In this document: positions 1 through 6,270 of the stretch, in pieces
How the letters are laid out: each line of letters starts with the position of its first letter
How positions within the stretch are numbered: the first letter of the stretch is position 1
Origin: CAMLJR01 sp964631955
GTDB lineage: Bacteria; Pseudomonadota; Gammaproteobacteria; Pseudomonadales; CAMLJR01
Assembly (NCBI GenBank): GCA_964631955.1
Contig: CAZWBA010000001.1
Span: 1-64,000, forward strand
Direction: 5' to 3'
Length of the DNA stretch: 64,000 nt
Notes under the pieces: model-generated
Databases searched by the model: none
Told to the model about the DNA's origin: nothing
The model's input: only the letters and a program-made list of their open reading frames with translations
Translations under genes and position numbers: made by a program

Positions 1-43
1 CGTCTCGCTTCGCGAGCCACTCCCCTATTTCATAGGGGAGGCC
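1..43. repeat. REP-like double-hairpin repeat, copy 1
   Basis: Two adjacent hairpins are visible: CTCGC-TTC-GCGAG at 4-16 and CTCCCCTAT-TTC-ATAGGGGAG at 20-40. The same pair of stems in opposite orientation occurs at 2417-2468. The element sits immediately after the stop of the dienelactone-hydrolase-like gene (minus strand), so it may also serve as its transcript end. It may extend left of the window. Confidence 0.75.
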
Positions 44-46
44 TTA

Positions 47-937
47 TCAAGTCCGCAGGTTTTTATTGAAGAAATCCACCGTGCGTTTCCACGCAAGCTT
101 GGCCGAGCCTTCGTCGTAACGCGGCGTCGTGTCGTTATTGAAGCCGTGCTGCGCCCCCGCATAAATGTAGGCTTCGTATTTCACGTTCGCGGTTTTCAAG
201 GCAGCTTCGTAATCCGGCCAGCCCTTGTTGATGCGCTCATCCTGCTCGGCGTAGTGAATCAACAGCGGTGCCTTGATTTTCGGCACATCGTCCACTGGCG
301 GTTGCTGGCCGTAGAAAGGCACTGCGGCGGCAAGATCGGGAATGCGTGTCGCCAGGAAATTGGAGATACCGCCGCCGTAGCAGAACCCCGTGACGCCGAC
401 TTTGCCGCTGCCCTCGGGCAGCGCTTTCAGATACGCCGCGGATGCCAGAAAATCCTCGCGCGTTTTGGCCTGATCGAGTTTCGGAAATAATTCGCGCGCC
501 TTGTCCTCGTCGCCGGGATAACCACCGAGCGGGAACAGCGCATCGGGTGCGAATGCGATGAAATTATCGAGCGCCAGCCGACGCGCAATATCGGCGATAT
601 GTGGATTGAGACCGCGATTTTCGTGCACCACCAGAACGGTCGGCAGCTTGCCCTTCGCCCCGGCCGGCTTCACCAGATAACCACGCACCGTGCCATAACC
701 ATTTGGCGAGGGAATTTCCACATATTTCGCATCGAGGCGCGAATCGGTCGGCGCCACCTGCTCCGCTTCGGCAAAATTGGGGCTCAGTGCAGCGAGCAGG
801 CTCGCGGCGGTCACACTGCCAACGGTAAATTTCGCCGCGCTGTCGAGAAAGCCGCGACGGCTCAATTGTCCATGCACATACTGATCGAATAATTTCAGAA
901 CGCGTGGATCGAAATCGGCGATTGTTTTTCTAGACAT
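47..937 (-). CDS. Tat-exported dienelactone hydrolase family protein
   Basis: This 296-residue protein has an N-terminal Tat-type signal: the twin-arginine motif SRRGFL at residues 26-31, followed by a hydrophobic stretch to an Ala-rich cleavage region near residue 58. The rest is an alpha/beta hydrolase of the dienelactone hydrolase family. The nucleophile is Cys186 in GFCYGGG, the acid is probably Asp233 in EQDER, and the histidine is His264 in AQHGF, giving the Cys-Asp-His triad typical of the family. Family members hydrolyse lactones or esters; the substrate cannot be read from the sequence. The ATG start is supported by AGAGGAA seven bases upstream. It lies downstream of the SMP-30-like gene on the same strand, separated by a palindromic repeat. 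A small TatA-type gene lies nearby, which fits export of a folded protein, but Tat components serve the whole cell. Family confidence is high, role unknown. Confidence 0.88.
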   Translation of the reverse strand: MSRKTIADFDPRVLKLFDQYVHGQLSRRGFLDSAAKFTVGSVTAASLLAALSPNFAEAEQVAPTDSRLDAKYVEIPSPNGYGTVRGYLVKPAGAKGKLPTVLVVHENRGLNPHIADIARRLALDNFIAFAPDALFPLGGYPGDEDKARELFPKLDQAKTREDFLASAAYLKALPEGSGKVGVTGFCYGGGISNFLATRIPDLAAAVPFYGQQPPVDDVPKIKAPLLIHYAEQDERINKGWPDYEAALKTANVKYEAYIYAGAQHGFNNDTTPRYDEGSAKLAWKRTVDFFNKNLRT

Positions 938-959
938 GATTTCCTCTTGAAATTAATAC

Positions 960-1028
960 GGGGCGCAGCAAGCAGCGCCCCTACAGAAATAGTTCGTGCG
1001 ATCGTAGGGCGCCGCTTGCTGCGTCCCT
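960..1028. repeat. Long inverted repeat (REP/BIME-like)
   Basis: The left arm starting at 960 (GGGGCGC, AGCAAGCA, GCGCCCCTAC) is nearly the reverse complement of the right arm at 1004-1028 (GTAGGGCGCC, GCTTGCTGCG, TCCC). They are separated by about 18 bases, and the left arm also folds on itself (GGGGCGC/GCGCCCC). It fills the gap between two minus-strand genes and resembles extragenic palindromes of proteobacteria. It could act as an mRNA end or stabilising structure. Confidence 0.7.
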
Positions 1029-1057
1029 AAAAATAACTCTCGCCCCGAAATCGATAA

Positions 1058-2068
1058 TTATTTGGCGCGGCCTTTGAAACCCGCTGTCTGCGTTGCCACT
1101 TTATAAGCCGCGCCACGACCGACGATGTACAGCGTATTTTTATCGGCACCCGCGAACGCAATATTCTGTGGCTTTTTCGGTACGGGAATTACGCCGAGCG
1201 CTTCGCCTTTCACGCTAAATACTTCGATGCCGGCATTCGATGCAACAAATAAACGCCCGTCTTTATCGACCGCAAGACCATCGGCACCACTGGTCGGATT
1301 CGCATTATTTTTTGGATAGTGCACCGCCTGGGAATTGAATCCCGCCAGCTTGGCAAATTCGCGGCGATTTTTCGCGCTGCCCTTACCGTCGACATCGTAC
1401 GCGATGATATGTTCGCCATTTGAGTTGGCCACGTAGAGCGTTTTCTCATCGGGACTCAGCTGAATTCCATTCGGGCGGGCGATATCGTCAGTGAGACGGT
1501 TCAGCTTGCCTTCAGGAGAAATGTAATACACCGCAGGTTTGGCAGCGGGCGATGCCGGCAGACCGTCGCTTCGCGCCGCCGGTGCATTCTGCTGTTGCTG
1601 CGCGTTCGCTCCCGAATCCGTGAAATACACGCCGCCTTTACTGTCGACGACCAGATCGTTCGGGCGCCCAAACACTTTTCCATCGAAGCTGTTCGCCAGC
1701 ACGCGTGACTTGTCCTGCGGATAAATCACGCCCACTTTGGTTTCCGCAACCTGCACCGTAATCAATTCGCCTTTCGGATTGAAACCCAGACCGTTCGAAC
1801 CATTGGTATTTTCGAGAAATGTCGATGTGTGGCCATCGGCGGCAATTTTCGTAATTCGGTTGGCCTGCGTTTCGGTGAAAACAAATTCACCGCTGGGAAG
1901 CGCCAGCGGACCTTCGGTGCCGCTGAAACCGTCCTTGATGAACTCGACCTTGATTCCGGCAGCGACGACCCCGGGAATCGCTGGCGTTACCGCGTCGTTC
2001 GCATACGCCGAGAGGGCGGAGTGGGAAACGGCGACAGCCAGCGCGCAGCGCGAAATGAACTTGAGCAC
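1058..2068 (-). CDS. SMP-30/gluconolactonase/LRE family exported protein
   Basis: This 336-residue protein has a Sec-type signal peptide (positive start, hydrophobic core at residues 5-20, ending near SAYANDA at 20-26). The mature part has the features of the SMP-30/gluconolactonase beta-propeller family: EGPLALPSGEFVFTE, GRPNDLVVDSKGGVYFTDSG, RPNGIQLSPDEKTLYVANS, and a GADGLAVDKDGRLFVA blade. These regions carry the acidic and Asn residues that bind the catalytic metal in characterised relatives, which hydrolyse sugar lactones or other esters in the periplasm. The start is a GTG with GGAG eight bases upstream; no ATG fits better. It is followed on the same strand by the dienelactone-hydrolase-like gene, another lactone/ester hydrolase family, so the two may share a pathway, although the repeat between them argues for separate transcript ends. 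Substrate unknown. Confidence 0.87.
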   Translation of the reverse strand: MLKFISRCALAVAVSHSALSAYANDAVTPAIPGVVAAGIKVEFIKDGFSGTEGPLALPSGEFVFTETQANRITKIAADGHTSTFLENTNGSNGLGFNPKGELITVQVAETKVGVIYPQDKSRVLANSFDGKVFGRPNDLVVDSKGGVYFTDSGANAQQQQNAPAARSDGLPASPAAKPAVYYISPEGKLNRLTDDIARPNGIQLSPDEKTLYVANSNGEHIIAYDVDGKGSAKNRREFAKLAGFNSQAVHYPKNNANPTSGADGLAVDKDGRLFVASNAGIEVFSVKGEALGVIPVPKKPQNIAFAGADKNTLYIVGRGAAYKVATQTAGFKGRAK

Positions 2069-2086
2069 GGGTATTACTCCTTTCTC

Positions 2087-2165
2087 TGGATAAACTCGTT
2101 ATTTGGATAAATTCTTTCTTTGAGTAACTTTTTCTTTGAGTAGATTTCTCTCTTTGAATAATTTC
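2087..2165. repeat. Degenerate short tandem repeats (TTTGAGTAA-like)
   Basis: The segment between the tatA-like gene and the SMP-30-like gene holds four or five imperfect copies of a 16-20 base unit containing TTGGATAA, TTTGAGTAA, TTTGAGTAG or TTTGAATAA spaced by T/C-rich runs. On the minus strand it forms the 5' leader of the SMP-30-like gene. It looks like replication-slippage sequence. A similar TTGAATAA-rich stretch occurs at 31038-31115. Confidence 0.55.
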
Positions 2166-2173
2166 GCGATAGA

Positions 2174-2389
2174 TCAGACGTGTTGCTTTTCAGGCTGTAG
2201 CGCGTCGGCCGTCACAGCCTGCTGCTGCAGCATTTTTTCATCGCCGCGGTGCGATTTTTCGTCGCCGACATGCGCTTTGAAGCCCTTGATGGCAGCACCG
2301 AGATCGCTGCCGAAATCCCTGAGGCGACGCGAACCGAATAAAAGAAATACGATCGCGAGAATGACCAGTAATTCGCCGATACGGCCCAT
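2174..2389 (-). CDS. tatA: TatA/E family protein translocase subunit
   Basis: This 71-residue protein has the TatA/TatE layout: one short N-terminal membrane helix (residues 4-18), the hinge FGSRRLRDFGSDLG, and an amphipathic helix ending in AIKGFKAHVGD, followed by a polar tail. TatA-type subunits form the protein-conducting element of the twin-arginine pathway for folded proteins. The start has a clear GAGGA eight bases upstream. No tatB or tatC is adjacent, so this is a stand-alone copy; it could be a second TatA/TatE paralogue rather than the main one. The neighbouring Tat-signal hydrolase may be a client, but nothing shows dedicated pairing. Confidence 0.85.
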   Translation of the reverse strand: MGRIGELLVILAIVFLLFGSRRLRDFGSDLGAAIKGFKAHVGDEKSHRGDEKMLQQQAVTADALQPEKQHV

Positions 2390-2416
2390 AACGATTCCTC
2401 AATTTAAATAAGCAAA

Positions 2417-2468
2417 CGGCCTCCCCTACTACGTAGGGGAGGTGGCTCGCGTAGCGAGACGGAGGGGT
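2417..2468. repeat. REP-like double-hairpin repeat, copy 2 (inverted)
   Basis: Contains CTCCCCTAC-TAC-GTAGGGGAG (2421-2441) and CTCGC-GTA-GCGAG (2446-2458). Its reverse complement matches copy 1 at 1-43 with a few differences confined mainly to loops and the facing stem positions. It lies between the sbp-like gene (upstream on the minus strand) and the tatA-like gene, just after the sbp stop. Confidence 0.75.
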
Positions 2469-2506
2469 CATCTTTAAACACATGCCCCCCGTCAGGCGTC
2501 ATAAAA

Positions 2507-3580
2507 TTATTTCAGGTATATCTGATCGAAGATTGCCCCATCGGCAAAGTGAGCGGCGCTGGCTTGCGGCCACGAACCGAACACTTCCTCCAGCGTGAAT
2601 AGCGGAAGTTTGGGGAGACGGTCGATATCGGCCTTGTCCGCGAGTTCCGGTTTGATCGGGCGATAGAAATTCTTCGCGATCACCTTCTGCGCAGGTGCCG
2701 AATACAGATATTCGAGATACGCCTTCGCCAGCGCTTCGTTGCCATGCGACTTGGCATTGGCCTCGACCACCGCTACCGGCGGCTCGGCGAGAATGCTGAT
2801 CGACGGAATCACGATATCGAATTTATCGGCGCCGAATTCCTTCAGCGAAAGATAGGCTTCGTTTTCCCAGGTGATCAGCACATCGCCCTGCGCACGCTCG
2901 GCGAATGTCACTGTCGAGCCACGAGCGCCCGAATCGAGTACCGGAACGTGTTTATACAATTCGGCGACAAAGGCCTGCGCTTTTTTCTGCGCAGCGACGA
3001 CTTTCGGATCGTTCGAATTTTTCGGTGCACCGTCTTTTAACAAGGAGAAGTCGCCAAGCTCTTTCTTGAGCGCCCAGCCCCATGCGGCGAGATAATTCCA
3101 GCGCGCACCGCCGGATGTTTTCGGATTCGGCGTAATGACCTGCACATCGGCTTTAACGAGATCGTTCCAGTCCCTGATATTTTTCGGATTGCCTTTGCGC
3201 ACCAGGAAAACGATGGTCGATGTGTAAGGCGAGCTGTTGCTCGGCAATTTGCTCTGCCAGTTTTCCGGAATTTTCTTGGAGTTTTTCACGATGGCATTGA
3301 TATCGTCGGCCAGTGCGAGCGTCACCACATCCGCGGAGAGGCCGTCGATCACCGAACGCGCCTGCTTGCCCGAGCCGCCGTGCGACTGGTTCACCTTGAC
3401 GGTATCACCGGTTTTTCCCTTCCAGTATTCGGCAAAAAGCGGATTGTAAGCTTCGTATAATTCGCGGGTCGGATCGTATGAAACATTCAGCAGCGAAACA
3501 TCCTTCGCATGAGCCACTTCGCCAATGCCGAATGCGCCGATCAACGCAGCGATTAATAATTTCTTTCCTGTATTACGCAT
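2507..3580 (-). CDS. sbp: Periplasmic sulfate-binding protein (Sbp/CysP type)
   Basis: This 357-residue protein has a signal peptide (hydrophobic residues 8-20, cleavage probably after VAHA at 25). The mature sequence is a sulfate/thiosulfate ABC-transporter binding protein: LLNVSYDPTRELYEAYN near the start, NQSHGGSGKQARSVIDGL (oxyanion-binding loop), DVVTLALADD, SSPYTSTIVFLVRKGNPK, TPNPKTSGGARWNYLAAW and VLITWENEAYLS are hallmarks. In relatives it delivers sulfate to the CysTWA permease for assimilation. No permease or ATPase gene is adjacent, so the copy is an orphan and must rely on a transporter elsewhere. Sulfate uptake fits thematically with the cysteine/sulfur operon at 18-25 kb, but they are not co-transcribed. 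Upstream lies exbD in the same orientation, with a hairpin repeat between. Confidence 0.92.
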   Translation of the reverse strand: MRNTGKKLLIAALIGAFGIGEVAHAKDVSLLNVSYDPTRELYEAYNPLFAEYWKGKTGDTVKVNQSHGGSGKQARSVIDGLSADVVTLALADDINAIVKNSKKIPENWQSKLPSNSSPYTSTIVFLVRKGNPKNIRDWNDLVKADVQVITPNPKTSGGARWNYLAAWGWALKKELGDFSLLKDGAPKNSNDPKVVAAQKKAQAFVAELYKHVPVLDSGARGSTVTFAERAQGDVLITWENEAYLSLKEFGADKFDIVIPSISILAEPPVAVVEANAKSHGNEALAKAYLEYLYSAPAQKVIAKNFYRPIKPELADKADIDRLPKLPLFTLEEVFGSWPQASAAHFADGAIFDQIYLK

Positions 3581-3679
3581 TTCATAGCCTCACAAGGTTT
3601 CACGTTAAACGGACAAATCGATAGTCATGATTCATAGCCATGTCGCTGCGTATCGGTTTTATTGGATTGAACGGCGACA

Positions 3680-3704
3680 TGGATTCCCGCCTGCACGGGA
3701 ATGA
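3680..3704. repeat. REP-like hairpin
   Basis: ATTCCCG (3683-3689), a 6-base loop and CGGGAAT (3696-3702) form a stem flanked by TGG and GAC. The same kind of hairpin recurs at 9532-9598 and 11140-11165. It lies between exbD and sbp, where it may end the tonB-exbB-exbD transcript. Confidence 0.6.
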
Positions 3705-3753
3705 CACTTGTTTTTCGAAGTTCTTTATTCCGGTGCTTTCGATTCCTGTTTGT

Positions 3754-4164
3754 TTACGGGTTGGGATTGGTGAGTACCGACAGGCGGCTGATGCCCGAAC
3801 GCTCGATCGACGCCATCACCTTCGCCACTGCGCCATAGGGCACCGTATCGTCGGCCTGCAGATTGAGCGTGACATCGGCGTTCTCCGCCTTGAGTGCGCG
3901 CAGGTGCGGCTCGACGGCGTCCTGTGCGATCGGATCGCGATTGAGATACACGATCCCCTGCGCATCGAGACTGATCGTCACCGCCTTGATATCGGTTGGC
4001 GGTGCCGTCGCTGCGGTTTTCGGCAGATTCACTTTTACCGCATTGCTCAGCGCGGGCGCGGTGACGATGAACGCCACCAGCAACACGAGCATTACATCGA
4101 CGAGCGGCGTGATATTGATTTCGCTGAGTACACCGTCGCTATCGCTGAAATTACTGAAGGCCAT
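3754..4164 (-). CDS. exbD: ExbD-type biopolymer transport protein
   Basis: This 136-residue inner-membrane protein has a short cytoplasmic N-terminus, one transmembrane helix (residues 20-40) and a periplasmic domain. The invariant helix acid is Asp23 in ITPLVDVMLVLLVAF, the proton-pathway residue of ExbD/TolR proteins. ExbD works with ExbB to harvest proton motive force and energise TonB. Its ATG overlaps the exbB stop (TAATG), indicating translational coupling. It is the last gene of tonB-exbB-exbD; the assignment to ExbD rather than TolR rests on the tonB neighbour. Confidence 0.92.
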   Translation of the reverse strand: MAFSNFSDSDGVLSEINITPLVDVMLVLLVAFIVTAPALSNAVKVNLPKTAATAPPTDIKAVTISLDAQGIVYLNRDPIAQDAVEPHLRALKAENADVTLNLQADDTVPYGAVAKVMASIERSGISRLSVLTNPNP

Positions 4165-4910
4165 TACGCAGGTACCTCCGCACCGGTGAAGGAGTCCTTG
4201 CCGCCAACGTCACCCTTTCCGTTCAATTCTTTAAGCGGCGATGGCGCCTTGTTGCCAGGCGTGGCAGGCAAACGGAACTGGCTGCGCTGTGCGAGGTTGA
4301 CAAGCTCAGTAGCGAAGTCTTCGAGATCCGCGCCGATCAATTTCAGACCGCGAATGAAATAGTTGTACGCGAGCACCGCCGGCACCGCGACTGCGATACC
4401 GATACCTGTGGCGACGAGCGCATCGCCGATCGGTCCCGCAACCACATCGAGGCTCGCCGAGCCGCGCGCACCGATATCATGCAGCGCATGCATGATTCCC
4501 CATACCGTGCCGAACAGACCGACGAAGGGTGCGGTACTGCCCACGCTGGCAAGCACCGCGAGCCCGCTTTCGAGCGATTGCTTTTCACGCTGCAATTGCA
4601 GGCGCAAATAGCGTTCGAGCACATCCTGACGCTCGCCGCTGTGTTCGAGATCGGTGGCATTTTCCGCTTCGCGCAATGCGCCGAAGCCGACCTGCGCGAG
4701 ACGATTCGCCGGCCCATCGCCTTCGTTGACGGCGACAGCGGCATTCAGATCGGATGCGCCCCAGAACGCGCGCTTGTAACGGCGATTGGCGGACTTGACG
4801 CGCAACTGCTGCACGGTTTTTATCACGACGAGCAACCAGGTCACGATCGAAAATATTCCGAGCAGCCATAAGGTGCCGTTGTGAATCAGAGCTGTTGAAT
4901 TGGAAAACAT
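4164..4910 (-). CDS. exbB: ExbB-type MotA/TolQ/ExbB proton channel protein
   Basis: This 248-residue protein has a first membrane helix at residues 12-30, a long cytoplasmic loop, and two further helices in the canonical block LAVLASVGSTAPFVGLFGTVWG...IGDALVATGIGIAVAVPAVLAYN (about 125-190). The GSTAPFVGLFGTVWG stretch is the signature of the proton-channel family. With ExbD it forms the motor that powers TonB. It lies between tonB (78 bases upstream) and exbD (1-base overlap). The last 40 residues are a polar Lys/Pro-rich tail, as often seen in ExbB. The TonB-dependent receptor at 27-30 kb is a plausible user of this motor. Confidence 0.93.
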   Translation of the reverse strand: MFSNSTALIHNGTLWLLGIFSIVTWLLVVIKTVQQLRVKSANRRYKRAFWGASDLNAAVAVNEGDGPANRLAQVGFGALREAENATDLEHSGERQDVLERYLRLQLQREKQSLESGLAVLASVGSTAPFVGLFGTVWGIMHALHDIGARGSASLDVVAGPIGDALVATGIGIAVAVPAVLAYNYFIRGLKLIGADLEDFATELVNLAQRSQFRLPATPGNKAPSPLKELNGKGDVGGKDSFTGAEVPA

Positions 4911-4987
4911 ATACCTCTACCTCTTCTCTTTAATTCCGAAAATAAAAATCGTAAAAATAAAATCGTTCAGTGCGGAAAATTCCGCTC

Positions 4988-5782
4988 TCACGCCTCGATA
5001 TTGAATTCGACGGGGAAGCTCACCCAGCCTTCGATCGGCGTATCGCCGCGCTTGGCAGGAACGAATTTCCAGTTATGCACGGCGGCAATCGCGGCATCGT
5101 CCAGCACTTTTTTACCGCTGCTTTTCGCTATGGTGATCTGATTGGGACGACCGTCGGGTTGTACCAGCACGCGCAATTGCACAGTGCCGCTCCAGCCCTG
5201 GCGCAATGCCACCGCCGGATATTCGGGCGGCGGATTATTCAGATAGCCCGCGTCGGCACGCGCTGCGGTGATCGGCTCCTCGACGGGCGCGGGTGGCGCA
5301 GGCGGCGGACCTTCCTGCACGGCGACGACGTTATCGCTTGCCACCGCTTCCGGCACCACGTTCTGCACGACAGGAACCTGCGGCGCCTTCACCGGCTTCG
5401 GCTGTACCTTCGGCTTCGGCGGCTCTTCGAGTTTTGGCGGCGGCGGAGGCGGCGGCGGCGTGACAAAAGCGATTTCGACGGGTGGCTGTTTCGGCGCAGC
5501 GGTCAATTCAGCGGCCGGCAGATTAGCGATCACGAAGGCAGCAAGCGCATGAAAAGCAATCGCAGCCACACCCGCAGCGGCCCACTCGATTTTTTTCTTC
5601 TGTGGAATTTCCACGCCGTGCGCGGCGCGATATTCGAGCGGCGCAACGTCGCGAACCTGATTCGGCTGCGACACGATCAGAGTGAGTTTTGCTTTTCTCG
5701 CAGCCTTGTTTTCACGTGCGATACGGCGGTGTCTGCGCGAATCATGCGCCAGAGTGTCCTGCCAAGAATGTTGCAATCCCAT
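4988..5782 (-). CDS. tonB: TonB energy transducer
   Basis: The protein of about 264 residues has a basic cytoplasmic N-terminus, one membrane helix (IEWAAAGVAAIAFHALAAF, about residues 83-105), a proline-rich periplasmic spacer (eight consecutive prolines followed by KLEEPPKPKVQPKPVK), and a C-terminal TonB domain. The domain contains NPPPEYPAVALRQGWSGTV, LRVLVQPDGR and KVLDDAAIAAVHNWKFVPA, typical of TonB. The basic N-terminal extension of some 80 residues is longer than in E. coli TonB. The start at 5782 (ATG, with a GGGGGATAAGG stretch just upstream) is preferred to an upstream TTG at 5803. It is the first gene of a tonB-exbB-exbD operon and diverges from the RND operon. Confidence 0.92.
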   Translation of the reverse strand: MGLQHSWQDTLAHDSRRHRRIARENKAARKAKLTLIVSQPNQVRDVAPLEYRAAHGVEIPQKKKIEWAAAGVAAIAFHALAAFVIANLPAAELTAAPKQPPVEIAFVTPPPPPPPPKLEEPPKPKVQPKPVKAPQVPVVQNVVPEAVASDNVVAVQEGPPPAPPAPVEEPITAARADAGYLNNPPPEYPAVALRQGWSGTVQLRVLVQPDGRPNQITIAKSSGKKVLDDAAIAAVHNWKFVPAKRGDTPIEGWVSFPVEFNIEA

Positions 5783-5803
5783 CGCCTTATCCCCCGTTCT
5801 CAA

Positions 5804-6270
5804 CGAATGATGCGTTTACCGATATGCACGCTGTACGAGCTGACGCGTACCGAACTGTGAGGGGACTAGAGCAGATGGCGTACCAACAATTTCAAATAAT
5901 TAATTCACAACGATTTTTATTATTTTTGAAAAAATTTCGCCGGTATTTCGATGCTGCAGCAAAAACATTTCGCAGCGGTAACTGTTTCTTTGCAGTCACT
6001 CGGCTGCACGCAGGAATTCACTTCAGGGAAATTTTGAAAACAGGATTTTTTTCATAAAACTCAATTGCATAACCTTATGCAAAAGACGCCTCCAAAAAAA
6101 TTGTCGATCCTGATAGTTTCAGACTGCTGCTACAGAGAACATCGCGCAACATCCAACTGCTCATCCAGCAACAGCTGGCGCGCGCTTTTGCCATAAATTC
6201 GGCGTTCCGGTTCGCCGCGCGCTGGTGCGGATATTGCTGTATCTGGTTTTTTAAATAAAGCTGGCCATTT
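5804..6270. other. Divergent intergenic region between tonB and the RND operon
   Basis: This 467-base stretch has no convincing gene; open frames across it have no family features. It is A+T-rich between about 5885 and 6110 and should hold the promoters of tonB (minus) and the RND permease (plus). The only distinct site seen is the perfect palindrome at 6065-6082. No canonical Fur box was found. Confidence 0.6.
6065..6082. promoter_or_regulatory. Perfect palindrome, possible repressor operator
   Basis: TTGCATAA-CC-TTATGCAA is an 8-2-8 perfect inverted repeat about 190 bases upstream of the RND permease start. Its size fits a TetR- or MarR-type dimer site, regulators that often control RND pumps. 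No such regulator gene is adjacent, so the assignment is inference. Confidence 0.4.

Noticed and set aside
5268..5552. A Gly/Thr-rich small frame on the plus strand.
   Set aside because: It is antisense to the proline-rich spacer of TonB, which creates Gly-rich shadow sequence.
4970..5860. A 296-codon plus-strand frame rich in Arg.
   Set aside because: It covers tonB antisense; the Arg runs are the complement of the proline-rich spacer codons.
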